Assembly (NCBI GenBank): GCA_023300545.1
Contig: JALZVT010000031.1
Location: 34,886-98,885, forward strand
DNA from: Pseudomonadales bacterium
GTDB lineage: Bacteria > Pseudomonadota > Gammaproteobacteria > Pseudomonadales > Azotimanducaceae
Direction of reading: 5' to 3'
Length of the DNA stretch: 64,000 bases
The translations under genes were made by a program, and so were the position numbers. Under the pieces are notes generated by a model that searched no databases, was not told the origin of the DNA, and was given only the letters and a program-made list of their open reading frames with translations. Below, one piece after another: positions 9,637 to 18,884 of this stretch; position 1 is the first letter of the stretch, and every line of letters begins with the position of its first letter.

Positions 9637-9798
9637 CTAAACCTGGGGTGACCAGCCAGAGATAGTAACGACAGCAATAAGAACCGCCGTTACGAACACC
9701 AATAGCGTCACCTTTAGATCTGCCGCAGAATCATCGCGCTGCTCAGCGGTCAGTTCGTCGCGGGGGGCATCGTTTGAAGTTGTATGGCCGTCGCTCAT
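9637..9798 (-). CDS. Small single-pass membrane protein, unknown function
   Basis: An ATG-initiated frame of 53 codons ending in TAG. The N-terminal half is hydrophilic and acidic (DAPRDELTAEQRDDSAAD). It is followed by one clear hydrophobic helix (VTLLVFVTAVLIAVVTI) and the short tail SGWSPQV. The charge pattern suggests an N-in or N-out single-span protein; orientation cannot be decided. Ribosome-binding site is weak. It fills most of the space between metH and acuI, between a full and a half copy of the GGGGTCAGA repeat. I do not recognise the family. The intact frame with a well-formed membrane segment supports it being real. Confidence 0.6.
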   Translation of the reverse strand: MSDGHTTSNDAPRDELTAEQRDDSAADLKVTLLVFVTAVLIAVVTISGWSPQV

Positions 9799-9888
9799 CG
9801 TCCGGAGTACCTAATTGAATTCGCGCGGCAGTCTACCCAATTCCAGCGCCCGCTAAAACCGCCACTTTCACAGATTTGGCAACGCCGA

Positions 9889-9900
9889 TTTCTGACCCCA
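9889..9900. repeat. Half copy of the GGGGTCAGA palindrome
   Basis: TTTCTGACCCCA contains the right arm core TCTGACCCC (9891-9899) shared by the three full copies, without a matching left arm. It lies just after the 3' end of acuI, beyond a small hairpin. Confidence 0.5.
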
Positions 9901-9903
9901 AAT

Positions 9904-9920
9904 TTTACCGCCGAGGTAAA
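9904..9920 (-). terminator. Possible acuI terminator hairpin
   Basis: TTTACC (9904-9909) and GGTAAA (9915-9920) form a 6-bp stem with a 5-nt loop, 5 nt after the acuI stop. Read on the minus strand the right arm is followed by a short ATTT. This is a weak intrinsic terminator at best. Confidence 0.35.
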
Positions 9921-9925
9921 GGCCC

Positions 9926-10924
9926 TCAATCCTTTATTACAACCAATCCACGTCCAACCATCTGGCCAGCCAGTATCTTGTCGAGATGCTCCGACAGGGT
10001 GTCCAGCGTGATTGGCGTCGCCAGTGCTTCCAGCTCCGGCAACACCCAGGCACCTGCAAGCTTCTCCCAGATCAGTCGTTTATCATCCAACGGTAATTGG
10101 ACCGAATCCACCCCAAGTAGGTTGACGTTGCGCAAAATGAACGGCAGAACACTTGCGCCGGGCAGCAGCGGCGAAGCTACCAGTCCGCAAGCCGCCAGTG
10201 AACAGCCATAGCGCAGGCTCTTCAGCCCATTGAATAGAATGTCACCACCCACCGTATCAACCACCCCACCCCAACGCTCTTTGAGCATCGGCCTGTCTGT
10301 GCCCTGGGTTGCCTCTTCTCGCGTCAGAAATTCTGTCGCACCAATACGCCGCAACAGGTCTTGCGCTTCGGGCTTGCCGGTAACGGCCGCTACCTCATAA
10401 CCCAGTTTCGCCAGCAGCATGACGGCAACCGAACCCACACCGCCACTCGCGCCGGTCACAAGCACGGGGCCACTAGCCGGAGTCATACCGGCCTGTTCCA
10501 GCTTGTGGACGCACAGGGCTGCTGTGAAGCCCGCAGTGCCCAGAATCATAGCGTCGCGCAGTGATAAACCTGTCGGTCGCCTCACTACCCAGCCAGCGGG
10601 GACTCGTATTTGCTGACCATAACCGCCTGAGGTGCCCATACCCAGATCAAAACCAATCGCGATCACCTCGTCGCCAACGGCAAAACCGTCGTCGTCAGAG
10701 GCGAGCACAACGCCCGCCGCATCAATGCCTGGTGTATGCGGGAAATTGCGTGTCACGCCGGGGCTGCCGGTCGCTGACAGGGCGTCCTTGTAGTTCAACG
10801 AGGAATAGTGAACCTCGATGGTTACCTCGCCCTCCGGCAAATCGGAACTGTCGAGTTCAACAACCGAACGCGAGTAGGTTTTGTCTTCATTACGCTCAAC
10901 GCGAAAGGCTGTATAACTTGTCAT
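9926..10924 (-). CDS. acuI: Acryloyl-CoA reductase-like quinone oxidoreductase (AcuI/YhdH family)
   Basis: A zinc-free medium-chain dehydrogenase/reductase of 332 residues. AcuI reduces acryloyl-CoA to propionyl-CoA with NADPH, which detoxifies an intermediate of DMSP and 3-hydroxypropionate breakdown. Visible are the YhdH-family N-terminal motif YSSLNYKDALSATG, PGIDAAGVV and the nucleotide-binding VTGASGGVGSVAVMLLAKLGY. The length suits YhdH/AcuI (324-330). ATG 10924, with GAGAG upstream, is preferred over the in-frame TTG at 10948. The gene stands alone, without DMSP lyase genes nearby, so the exact substrate is inferred from the family. Confidence 0.82.
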   Translation of the reverse strand: MTSYTAFRVERNEDKTYSRSVVELDSSDLPEGEVTIEVHYSSLNYKDALSATGSPGVTRNFPHTPGIDAAGVVLASDDDGFAVGDEVIAIGFDLGMGTSGGYGQQIRVPAGWVVRRPTGLSLRDAMILGTAGFTAALCVHKLEQAGMTPASGPVLVTGASGGVGSVAVMLLAKLGYEVAAVTGKPEAQDLLRRIGATEFLTREEATQGTDRPMLKERWGGVVDTVGGDILFNGLKSLRYGCSLAACGLVASPLLPGASVLPFILRNVNLLGVDSVQLPLDDKRLIWEKLAGAWVLPELEALATPITLDTLSEHLDKILAGQMVGRGLVVIKD

Positions 10925-10993
10925 GGTGTTCTCTCTCGTGGGTATCAATTTGTCTCAGTGAGAGACAGTGAGCGTCTAACAGAACGTGCCGAA

Positions 10994-12097
10994 TCAGATC
11001 TGGGAGCTGCGCTGCGCCCAATTCAATACGCCCTGCAAGCCACCGCGCCATGCGCTCGAAAACCCACTCATCAGACGTTCAAGCGGCTTCTTCTGCACTT
11101 CCCAGCTCAGCTGATAAACCTCACAGTCTGCCGTGCGCTCAATCAGATAGCTGTCAGAGGTGATCAGTCGATCGACCAGGTTGACGTCAATGGCGCGCTG
11201 GCCGTACCAGCTTTCACCCGTGGCCACCTGCTTGATGTCCAAATTTTGACGATGAGCGACAACATGCTCCTGGAACAGCTGGTGTATCTCTTCTAACTGT
11301 TCGGTGAATTTCTCGCGCGCTTCATCGGTGTTCTCGCCAAGCGTGGTCAACGTCCGCTTGTGCTCGCCGGCCGTAATCAGCTCCACGTCAACATCATGTT
11401 TTTTCAACAACCGATGCACGTTGGGCACCTGGGCAACCACACCAATAGACCCAACCACTGCAAACGGCGCCGCCAAAATTTTGTCGGCCACAGCCGCCAT
11501 CATGTAGCCGCCGCTTGCCGCAACCTTGTCGATCGTTGCCGTCAATGGAATGCCCTTCTCGCGAATTCGCTGCAATTGCGATGCAGCCAGACCATAGCTA
11601 TGCACCATGCCGCCGCCAGACTCTAGCTTCACCACAACCTCGTCGGTTGGCTTTGCTACCGTCAATACACTCGTGACTTCCTGACGCAGCTGATCAACAG
11701 CAGAAGCCGCCACATCCCCATAAAAATTCAACACGTAGACGCGACCTGGGGCGTCGTCCTCACCGGTCTCCTCAACTTCAGTTGATTTACTGCCCGCCTT
11801 CTTACCGGCCTTTTTGGCCGCGGCTTTCGCCGCACGGGCATTGCTCTTGCGCTCTTTCTTTTCTGCTGCAGCCCGCTGTTTGGCCATCACCTCCTGCTCT
11901 TCGGGCGACACCACAGCGTCTTCGAGCGCGCTTTTGATATCGTCGAGTTCGCGATTCAAATGTTTCACAACCAACGTGCCCTCGGCCTGGGCTGGTGCCG
12001 CTCTGCGGGAAAACACAAAACCCAGCACCAGCATTAAGGCAATCACGATCGTAACCGCTCGGGCTAAAAAACCCAGATACTCAAACAGAAATTCCAT
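10994..12097 (-). CDS. sohB: Inner-membrane serine protease SohB
   Basis: S49-family signal peptide peptidase-like protease facing the periplasm. The 367-residue protein has an N-terminal membrane segment (FLARAVTIVIALMLVLGFVF), a Lys/Ala/Glu-rich linker around residues 50-115, and the catalytic domain with the Ser in DKVAASGGYMMAAVAD and the Lys in EHKRTLTTLGEN. Sequence follows E. coli SohB closely (349 residues). ATG 12097 is chosen because GGGAG lies a few bases upstream and the start MEFLFEYLGF matches the family. It is divergent from the SCP2-like gene. Physiological substrates are not known. Confidence 0.93.
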   Translation of the reverse strand: MEFLFEYLGFLARAVTIVIALMLVLGFVFSRRAAPAQAEGTLVVKHLNRELDDIKSALEDAVVSPEEQEVMAKQRAAAEKKERKSNARAAKAAAKKAGKKAGSKSTEVEETGEDDAPGRVYVLNFYGDVAASAVDQLRQEVTSVLTVAKPTDEVVVKLESGGGMVHSYGLAASQLQRIREKGIPLTATIDKVAASGGYMMAAVADKILAAPFAVVGSIGVVAQVPNVHRLLKKHDVDVELITAGEHKRTLTTLGENTDEAREKFTEQLEEIHQLFQEHVVAHRQNLDIKQVATGESWYGQRAIDVNLVDRLITSDSYLIERTADCEVYQLSWEVQKKPLERLMSGFSSAWRGGLQGVLNWAQRSSQI

Positions 12098-12214
12098 ACG
12101 GCTCCCAACCAAACCCAATAAAGGACAACAACGCGCTACTCTAGGTCACCACCGATCAACTATCTACTTTAGCGCTCACTTGAGCGAGCCTGCGCTCGCC
12201 AGTACAGTGCCTGT

Positions 12215-12682
12215 ATGAGCAATTCACTAACGAACAGCGCCCACCGCCCCCTTAATAGCAACGGTGGTCTGACCAACGCCCTGTCGCTGTCCCCAGCGGA
12301 CGTCCCTGAGCCTCTCAAAGGTCTGGGCGATGAGTTGCGTCGTCGGTTTGTGCCTGCCGCGGCAGACCCTATGGACCTGCGGATCGATCTTGATATGGGC
12401 ATCGACGTACTGATGCGCCTGCGCGTTCGCAATGCCCAGCTCGCGCTGTCATTTCTGCAACGCGACGCGATCGACAACACGGATGAGGCACAAATGCCAA
12501 AAGCGGACGTCCGGTTTTATTTTCCTAACCCGGAAACGGGACGATCCCTGTTGCTTGGCGAAGACAACGCGATCGATGCCTTCATGCGCGGTGAATTTCG
12601 CTCCGATGGCTACCTGATGCTGGCGTTTCAGCTGATGGCGCTTTTCAACTCCACCAGCCTGCCGCCAACACCTAACGACTAA
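12215..12682 (+). CDS. SCP2 sterol-binding-like domain protein
   Basis: A 155-residue soluble protein without signal peptide or membrane segment. The C-terminal half (VRFYFPNPETGRSLLLGEDN, then AFMRGEFRSDGYLMLAFQLM) resembles the hydrophobic pocket region of SCP2-type lipid-carrier domains found in many bacterial hypothetical proteins. The N-terminus is low in complexity. A lipid-related role is suggested only by this resemblance. It is divergent from sohB (117-nt gap) and convergent with nudC (19-nt gap). Confidence 0.55.
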   Translation: MSNSLTNSAHRPLNSNGGLTNALSLSPADVPEPLKGLGDELRRRFVPAAADPMDLRIDLDMGIDVLMRLRVRNAQLALSFLQRDAIDNTDEAQMPKADVRFYFPNPETGRSLLLGEDNAIDAFMRGEFRSDGYLMLAFQLMALFNSTSLPPTPND

Positions 12683-12701
12683 CTCACCTGGCCCCTTAGG
12701 C

Positions 12702-13529
12702 TTACAGGGTGTCGAGGAACTCGTCGATCAACCAGCGCGAAATGGCCGTCTTCGGCGGCATCTTTGGTAAGTCATCCTTGCCAAAGAAATTCGCTTCGGC
12801 GATCTCGCCTTCCTGACAGACAATATCGCCGCCGGCGTAATCGCAGTGAAAACCGAGCATCAGCGAATTGGGGAATGGCCAACTTTGCGAGCCCCTGTAC
12901 TGCAAGTTTGTGACGTCGAGCCCCACTTCTTCTTTTATTTCCCGGTGCACGGTCTGTTCGATCGACTCGCCAGGCTCAACAAAGCCCGCCAGGGTGCTGA
13001 ACATGCCGTTTGGCCACATCGCGTTGCGCGCCAATAGCATTTTGTCATCACGCTTGATCAGCACGATGATGCTGGGCGATATGCGCGGATAACTGATGAG
13101 TCCGCAACTGCCGCAGTGCTTCGCTCGATCTGCCTCATGGTCAACCATCGCCGTACCGCAACGACCACAGAATTGATGCTCAAAGTGCCAGGCGATGTGC
13201 TGCTGTGCGCGCCCGGCCAGATAAAACAAGGACGGTGACGTTTTACCCAACCAGCCTCGCAGGTCGGTGGTGAAGAACCCCTCACCCGGCGAACCTTCGG
13301 CAAAAGCCGCGTAAGCCGGACCACCTTCGTGCTGGCCAAGATAAAGCTGACACTTGATATCCATTTCCAGCCAGCGAAACTCCCCGTCATTCAATGGCCG
13401 CGGTGCGCCCGCGTCCATTACACCCATAATTTCTCGCCCTACAAAGACAAAGTACTTGGCACGATCGGGATCCGTGCTCTCCGGGGGCATTACTAGTGAC
13501 TCAAAACCATCAGGATCGTGCGGCCACAT
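12702..13529 (-). CDS. nudC: NAD+ diphosphatase / RNA decapping enzyme NudC
   Basis: Nudix hydrolase that splits NAD(H) to NMN(H) and AMP and removes NAD caps from RNA. The 275-residue protein has a four-cysteine zinc ribbon (CGRCGTAM ... CGSCG), the Nudix box GFVEPGESIEQTVHREIKEEVG and, after it, SQSWPFPNSLMLGF, the NudC-specific motif that binds NAD (usually SQPWPFPQS; one Pro is Ser here). ATG 13529 is chosen because AGGAGAG lies 7 nt upstream. An in-frame TTG at 13547 would sit on that ribosome-binding site. Divergent from nhaB across a palindromic -10 element. Confidence 0.93.
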   Translation of the reverse strand: MWPHDPDGFESLVMPPESTDPDRAKYFVFVGREIMGVMDAGAPRPLNDGEFRWLEMDIKCQLYLGQHEGGPAYAAFAEGSPGEGFFTTDLRGWLGKTSPSLFYLAGRAQQHIAWHFEHQFCGRCGTAMVDHEADRAKHCGSCGLISYPRISPSIIVLIKRDDKMLLARNAMWPNGMFSTLAGFVEPGESIEQTVHREIKEEVGLDVTNLQYRGSQSWPFPNSLMLGFHCDYAGGDIVCQEGEIAEANFFGKDDLPKMPPKTAISRWLIDEFLDTL

Positions 13530-13557
13530 ACTCTCTCTCCTCTCCAAAAACGTGGAA

Positions 13558-13565
13558 AGTATACT
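13558..13565. promoter_or_regulatory. Palindromic -10 element (AGTATACT) between nudC and nhaB
   Basis: AGTATACT contains TATACT on both strands, so it could serve as the -10 box for the divergent genes nudC and nhaB at once. No clear -35 boxes accompany it. Shared symmetric -10 elements are known in bacteria. Confidence 0.35.
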
Positions 13566-13644
13566 AAGATCAATGAAGCACGAATAATAACTACAAGAAT
13601 TTTCCCGGCCCTACGGTCCGGACAGCCCAAGGAAGTAAGAGCTC

Positions 13645-15159
13645 ATGCCCAATACCCCCTATCAAAGTACGCTTGGCGCCTACTGGGATAACTTTCTCGG
13701 TCAGGCACCAGACTGGTATAAATCCACCATATTGTTCTTCCTGTTTGCCAATCCGGTGCTATTGGCTATCGCTGGCCCGTTTGTGACCGGCTGGTGTGTT
13801 GTCCTTGAGTTCATTTTCACGCTCGCCATGGCCTTGCGTTGTTATCCGCTGCAACCTGGCGGTCTCATTGCGCTCGAAGCCATTGTTATCGGCCTATCGA
13901 GCACCGCAACGGTAGAACACGAAATCTTCGATAAATTCTCAGTGATCTTGCTGCTGATGTTTATGGTCGCAGGCATCTACTTCATGCGCGATCTATTGTT
14001 GTTTACGTTCACCAAAATTTTGCTGGGTGTGCGCTCCAAAGTCCTCATTTCTTTGCTGTTCTGCGGCGTCTCAGCCTTGCTGTCCGCGTTTTTGGACGCG
14101 CTAACGGTTACCGCCGTCATCATTTCTGTAGCCGTCGGCTTCTACTCGGTTTATCACAAGGTCGCCTCCGGTAAGCACTATCAGGAAGAGCACGACCATG
14201 CGACCGACGAACAAATTGACGACATACGGCGCGATGACCTCGAGCACTTCCGTGGCTTCCTGCGCAACCTGCTAATGCACGGCGCTGTTGGTACCGCCCT
14301 CGGTGGCGTGTGCACCACCGTTGGAGAGCCCCAAAACCTGTTGATCGCTGGCAAAATGGGCTGGGATTTTGTCGAATTCTTCACCCGCATGGCACCGGTA
14401 ACCATGCCGGTTCTCGCCGTAGGCCTACTGACCTGCATGGGACTCGAAGTACTCAAGAAATTCGGCTATGGCGAACAATTGCCTGAAAACGTCCGAGAGA
14501 TACTCGAAGAATACGACGCTGAAGAAAGCAGCACCCGCACTAAACGCGAAACCGCAAAGATCGTTATTCAGGCTATTGCCGCCATCGTACTCGTGGTTGC
14601 ACTCGCCAATCACTGGGCCGAGGTTGGTCTCATTGGCTTGATGGTCATCGTGATTCAGACCGCCTTTAACGGCGTGGTTGAGGAAAACCAGATTGGTCAC
14701 GCCTTCGAAGAGGCACTGCCCTTCACCGCCTTGCTGGTGGTGTTCTTTGCCGTGGTTGCCGTCATCCATGACCAGCATTTATTCTCACCGGTTATCGACT
14801 ACGTACTTTCTCTGCCGCCTGAATCGCAACCGGGCATGTTCTACGCCGCCAACGGCATTCTGTCTGCGATCAGCGACAACGTCTTTGTCGCAACGGTCTA
14901 CATCAATGAAGTGGCAGCAGCGTTCGACAACGGCACAATTACTCGCGATCAGTTCGACAAGTTAGGGATTGCTATCAACACCGGCACCAACATCCCGAGT
15001 GTCGCCACCCCCAATGGCCAGGCTGCGTTCCTGTTCCTGCTGACCTCATCTGTCGCGCCTTTGGTACGCCTGTCTTACGGCCGCATGGTGTGGATGGCCT
15101 TGCCTTACACCATCATGATGGGTCTAACTGGGTTCTTGGCGGTTCAGTACATTCTGTAA
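13645..15159 (+). CDS. nhaB: Na+/H+ antiporter NhaB
   Basis: Inner-membrane antiporter that expels Na+ in exchange for protons, giving salt and pH tolerance. The 504-residue polytopic protein aligns with E. coli NhaB (513) throughout: [37 protein letters not shown] with changes only, [73 protein letters not shown] and [21 protein letters not shown] purine-rich AAGGAAG lies upstream of ATG 13645. It converges on dnaQ with a 14-nt gap. It fits a sodium-rich habitat. Confidence 0.97.
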   Translation: MPNTPYQSTLGAYWDNFLGQAPDWYKSTILFFLFANPVLLAIAGPFVTGWCVVLEFIFTLAMALRCYPLQPGGLIALEAIVIGLSSTATVEHEIFDKFSVILLLMFMVAGIYFMRDLLLFTFTKILLGVRSKVLISLLFCGVSALLSAFLDALTVTAVIISVAVGFYSVYHKVASGKHYQEEHDHATDEQIDDIRRDDLEHFRGFLRNLLMHGAVGTALGGVCTTVGEPQNLLIAGKMGWDFVEFFTRMAPVTMPVLAVGLLTCMGLEVLKKFGYGEQLPENVREILEEYDAEESSTRTKRETAKIVIQAIAAIVLVVALANHWAEVGLIGLMVIVIQTAFNGVVEENQIGHAFEEALPFTALLVVFFAVVAVIHDQHLFSPVIDYVLSLPPESQPGMFYAANGILSAISDNVFVATVYINEVAAAFDNGTITRDQFDKLGIAINTGTNIPSVATPNGQAAFLFLLTSSVAPLVRLSYGRMVWMALPYTIMMGLTGFLAVQYIL

Positions 15160-15173
15160 CCCGCCGGCGCCAC

Positions 15174-15899
15174 TTAGCCCGAGTTCAACTTCCGCCACAA
15201 CGACTGGCCATCGCCTGCCGCCTTGTCCAAACCATCAAGCAGCGCCTCGTGCGCTGCGACTTCGTCAACACTTGCCATCAATACCGGTAACTCAGGGCGT
15301 TGCACCTGCCGACGGTCTCGAGCGGCATCAGCCAGCGCATCCGCGTCCTCATCGTCCTGTGCAAACAACGCCGTCTGCCCGCCCGTCATCAGCAGATACA
15401 CATCTGCAAGAATCTCGGCGTCGAGCAACGCACCGTGCAAAGTCCGCGTTGAGTTATCAACGCCGTAACGGCGACAGAGCGCATCTAGAGAGTTGCTTTG
15501 CCCGGGATGTTTGTGGCGGGCAACCGCCAGCGAGTCGGTTACGCCACAGACGTGCTCAAGCTGCTTAAGCCGAGACTTATTCAGACGCAGCTCGTTATTC
15601 AAAAAGCCCATATCAAATGCAGAGTTATGAATCACCAACTCAGATCCGCTGACAAACTCTAGAAACTCATCAACCACCGAGCCAAACAGTGGCTTGTCAT
15701 TGAGAAACTCGTTGGTGATGCCGTGGACTTCCTGAGCACCCGCATCAATGCGTCGCTCAGGGTTGATGTACTGATGGTAGTGCTTGCCGGTTAGACGCCG
15801 GTCAATAATTTCCACTGCACCAATTTCAATAATGCGATGACCCGCTTTAGGCTCCAGGCCTGTGGTTTCGGTATCAAGAACAACCAGTCTTGTGCTCAT
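15174..15899 (-). CDS. dnaQ: DNA polymerase III epsilon subunit (proofreading exonuclease)
   Basis: 3'-5' exonuclease of the replicative polymerase. In 241 residues the DEDDh motifs are visible: Exo [10 protein letters not shown] with D9 and E11, Exo [13 protein letters not shown], and Exo [17 protein letters not shown] with the catalytic His and Asp. The C-terminal tail after residue 180, which binds the alpha subunit, is variable as usual. Its ATG overlaps the rnhA stop by 4 nt (ATGA), so it is translationally coupled to rnhA. In E. coli dnaQ and rnhA are adjacent but divergent; the same-strand arrangement here is common in other Gammaproteobacteria. Confidence 0.96.
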   Translation of the reverse strand: MSTRLVVLDTETTGLEPKAGHRIIEIGAVEIIDRRLTGKHYHQYINPERRIDAGAQEVHGITNEFLNDKPLFGSVVDEFLEFVSGSELVIHNSAFDMGFLNNELRLNKSRLKQLEHVCGVTDSLAVARHKHPGQSNSLDALCRRYGVDNSTRTLHGALLDAEILADVYLLMTGGQTALFAQDDEDADALADAARDRRQVQRPELPVLMASVDEVAAHEALLDGLDKAAGDGQSLWRKLNSG

Positions 15900-16363
15900 A
15901 GCTTGGCCATCATCCTGTCGATGGCAACGTTTGCGCCTTGATCCACCGCCTCGTTATCGGGGTGACCACTGTGCCCCTTCACCCAAAACCAACTGACATC
16001 GCGAGTGCTGACGGCTGCATCGAGTCGCTGCCACAGATCCTGATTCTTCACCGGTTTCCTGGCGGCCGTTTTCCAGCCGTTACGCTTCCAGCCTTTGATC
16101 CAGCTGGTGATTCCCTGACGAACGTATTGTGAATCGGTGGTGAGGTGAATCGTGCTGCCTTCCACTTGCGCCTCAACGCCTTCAATAGCGGCCATCAGCT
16201 CCATGCGGTTGTTGGTGGATTCTGGCTCGGCACCGCTCAGCATCGTCTCGCCCTCGGTGGTTCTAACCAATGCGGCCCAACCACCCGGTCCAGGGTTACC
16301 CCGGCAGGCGCCGTCGGTGAAAACAATAATTACAGAAGCGTCAGTGTGTGCAGAATCTGTCAA
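15896..16363 (-). CDS. rnhA: Ribonuclease HI
   Basis: Cleaves the RNA strand of RNA-DNA hybrids, removing primers and R-loops. The 155-residue protein shows [20 protein letters not shown] (Asp17), [12 protein letters not shown] (Glu), [11 protein letters not shown] (Asp) and the basic [20 protein letters not shown] handle, ending with [16 protein letters not shown] (His and last Asp). The start appears to be TTG 16363, with AGGAG about 10 nt upstream; there is no ATG before the first catalytic residue. It is followed by dnaQ. Confidence 0.96.
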   Translation of the reverse strand: MTDSAHTDASVIIVFTDGACRGNPGPGGWAALVRTTEGETMLSGAEPESTNNRMELMAAIEGVEAQVEGSTIHLTTDSQYVRQGITSWIKGWKRNGWKTAARKPVKNQDLWQRLDAAVSTRDVSWFWVKGHSGHPDNEAVDQGANVAIDRMMAKL

Positions 16364-16417
16364 AGGTTCTGGCTCCTATTTAGGCGAAAGAATGGGCTGT
16401 AAATTTCAGAGTGCAGG

Positions 16418-17263
16418 TTAAGGAACCCGACGCGGACTATCCACCAGTTTGGGGAAACTCCTACCGGCAAGTGCGACGCTCCGACGAGGAACGGCTCGCC
16501 AATCGGGTCTGATTGACAGGCTTTTTTTCCGCATATGCATCAGCAAAATATTGCCAAGCGGCACGGGAGAGCGATGCACCAGTTCGCGCAGCCGGTCCCA
16601 GCGTGGCGCCTCAAACGCGTCAGCAAAGAACGGTGGCCGATACAGCGCAAACTGCGGGGCAACAACGGTTTCGAAACCCAGCACATCCAACCAATCTTGC
16701 AACTGCATCGGACTGATAAAGCGGCGCGGCCCATTGCGGCCCCAGCGGCAGATCGAAAATGCCCCGTAGCGATTAAACGCACAGACGACCAATTGGCCGC
16801 CAGGTTGCAGAACTCGTGTGGCTTCGCGCAGAGCCGCACGCGGGTCCCGGGAAAGTTCCAGCGTATGGTGGATCACCATGGCATCAATGCAGCCATTGCG
16901 CAGCGGAATCTCTTCCAGCGTGCTGCTAAAACACGACATGTCATCGAGGCGCATACCCGTAGGGCTGGGTTCAAACGCCGCGGCATTTACGCCGCCAGGT
17001 GCTACCTGGGAATTATTAAATATTCGATGCCTCACCATGCAGCGCTTAGACAGGTCGGCCGTGCTGGCACTGACACCAGACCACAGCAAGGTATCACCAT
17101 GCATCCGTCGGACCGCTTTCTCGAGCAGGCCGTTTTCTTCGGTGAGAATGGTTTGTCCGAGCGTTGAATTTAGCCACGCCGATGCTTGGCCCACGGATCC
17201 GGCACGGCCATTTGCCCCAGAATCAGGAGGAGGACGTTTGCCTGAATTGTCGATTGAATGCAT
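16418..17263 (-). CDS. SAM-dependent methyltransferase, YafS-like
   Basis: A 281-residue class I methyltransferase-like protein. The core carries EEIPLRNGCIDAMVIHHTLE and LREATRVLQPGGQLVVCAFN, typical of motifs III-V. The N-terminal glycine-rich SAM loop is poorly conserved (LLWSGVSAS), as in E. coli YafS, which sits in the same rnhA-dnaQ neighbourhood. The start ATG 17263 has a strong AGGAGG about 7 nt upstream. Divergent from mltD and followed by rnhA after 54 nt. The substrate is unknown. Confidence 0.8.
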   Translation of the reverse strand: MHSIDNSGKRPPPDSGANGRAGSVGQASAWLNSTLGQTILTEENGLLEKAVRRMHGDTLLWSGVSASTADLSKRCMVRHRIFNNSQVAPGGVNAAAFEPSPTGMRLDDMSCFSSTLEEIPLRNGCIDAMVIHHTLELSRDPRAALREATRVLQPGGQLVVCAFNRYGAFSICRWGRNGPRRFISPMQLQDWLDVLGFETVVAPQFALYRPPFFADAFEAPRWDRLRELVHRSPVPLGNILLMHMRKKSLSIRPDWRAVPRRSVALAGRSFPKLVDSPRRVP

Positions 17264-17396
17264 TGTTCACCCTCCTAACAGTTAAACGCTGCGCAGCCGC
17301 TATATCGCGCGTGAGCGGCACCCAACGGAAAACTGCGTTCTGCGTCATTACATTCTAACCCAGGGCAGAGCGACTGCGACGCTCCCGGCTCTCATC

Positions 17397-18884
17397 ATGG
17401 CGCTAATGCTAGCAGCTAGCTTGCCTTCAAGCGCCTACGAACCCCCGGTCAAGGAGCTGAACACCAGCCCGTTTGAGAGCGAAGCTGCGCCCCCCATCTA
17501 CCCACAGCTGGTTGTTCGACAAGAGCCGTGGAAGGCCTCTGCAGAGCCCCTGTGGCCGCTGGTTCAGCAGCGCATGCAACTCGATCATCAACTGGATCGA
17601 AAACGGGTTAAGCAGGAGATCGCGTGGCTGCGCAAACACCCCGATTTTCTGCAACGGCTGACCCCGCGCTTCGAGCTTTATGCCCCCTTCATTTTTCGCG
17701 AAATAGAGCGGCGCAACTTGCCAGCAGAGATTCTGTTTGTCGCTGTCATCGAAAGCGCACTGGATCCCTTTGCCTTCTCCCCCGGCGGCGCTGCCGGGCT
17801 GTGGCAGTTTATGCCCGCCACCGCCAATCGATTTGATCTAAAAACAGACTGGTGGGCTGATGAACGCCGGGATCCCGCTTTGGCCACCATCGCGGCCCTC
17901 GACTACCTCGAATTGCTCTACCGACGGTTCGACGATTGGTATCTGGCAATTGCTGCCTACAACGCCGGCGAAGGCCGGATCAGCAAAGCAGTGCGTCGCG
18001 CCGGCCACAGAGATTTCTTCACGCTGCGCATACCCAAAGAAACGGCTGGCTACATCCCGCGCCTGCTCGCCTTTGCTGCCGTCTTCAAAGAGCCGGAAAA
18101 GTACAATCTGAGTTTGCCCTTTGTCTCGGCCGACGTGAGTCTGCAATTGGTCGAGACCGGCAGCCAACTCGACCTTACCCGCGCGGCCACAGCGCTCAAC
18201 GTTACCGTCGACAAACTTTACGAGTGGAACCCTGGGCTCAATCAATGGGCAACACACCCCAAAGGGCCGCATCGCTTGCTGGTCTCACAACTGCAGCGCG
18301 ATGCACAGGCACTACTGGATGGCATACCCCCGAGCGAACGGTTGCGCTGGCAGCGCCACAACGTTCGCGCTGGGGATACGCTGGGGCAGTTGGCCCAGCG
18401 TCACAACACCGATATTGGCATGCTGATGCGCGCCAATAATCTACCCACCCATGTGATTCAGGTGGGCGACTCTCTGTTGATTCCAACCGGCAACCGCGGC
18501 GCTGATCACGACGACACCGAGCGTGTCCTGCCCGCTAGACGCCGGGGCATTGGTAAAAAAAGCTACCGGGTGGTGCGCGGCGATACCCTGTCCGAAATCG
18601 CGGAACGCTTTGGCGTATCACTGCGTACGCTGCTACGGCTGAACCAGACGGCCCCGAAACAAACTCTTCGGGTGGGGCAACGGCTGGTCATCCCCGCACC
18701 CACAGCCGGCATCGTCAAAGAGATCAACTACAAGGTCAGACAAGGCGACTCACTGTCGCGCATTGCCCAACGGTTTAACGTAACAACCCAACAAATACGC
18801 GGCTGGAATGAGCTCGATCTGGCAAAATACCTGCAACCTGGACAACGGTTGCGTCTTTATGTCGACCTCACTGCTACCCACTAA
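17397..18884 (+). CDS. mltD: Membrane-bound lytic murein transglycosylase D
   Basis: Cleaves peptidoglycan glycan strands to 1,6-anhydro products in the periplasm. The product has an SLT domain (catalytic E119 in VIESALDPFAFSPGGAAGLW, then AIAAYNAGEGRI) and three C-terminal LysM repeats near residues 325-370, 390-435 and 445-490 (e.g. YRVVRGDTLSEIAERFGVS). The first ATG leaves only a 14-residue hydrophobic start without basic residues. The in-frame stretch upstream, open back to TAA 17283, would encode a much better signal peptide (basic region, then LPALIMALMLAAS) but has no ATG, GTG or TTG. A CTG or ATT start is therefore possible. Confidence 0.92.
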   Translation: MALMLAASLPSSAYEPPVKELNTSPFESEAAPPIYPQLVVRQEPWKASAEPLWPLVQQRMQLDHQLDRKRVKQEIAWLRKHPDFLQRLTPRFELYAPFIFREIERRNLPAEILFVAVIESALDPFAFSPGGAAGLWQFMPATANRFDLKTDWWADERRDPALATIAALDYLELLYRRFDDWYLAIAAYNAGEGRISKAVRRAGHRDFFTLRIPKETAGYIPRLLAFAAVFKEPEKYNLSLPFVSADVSLQLVETGSQLDLTRAATALNVTVDKLYEWNPGLNQWATHPKGPHRLLVSQLQRDAQALLDGIPPSERLRWQRHNVRAGDTLGQLAQRHNTDIGMLMRANNLPTHVIQVGDSLLIPTGNRGADHDDTERVLPARRRGIGKKSYRVVRGDTLSEIAERFGVSLRTLLRLNQTAPKQTLRVGQRLVIPAPTAGIVKEINYKVRQGDSLSRIAQRFNVTTQQIRGWNELDLAKYLQPGQRLRLYVDLTATH

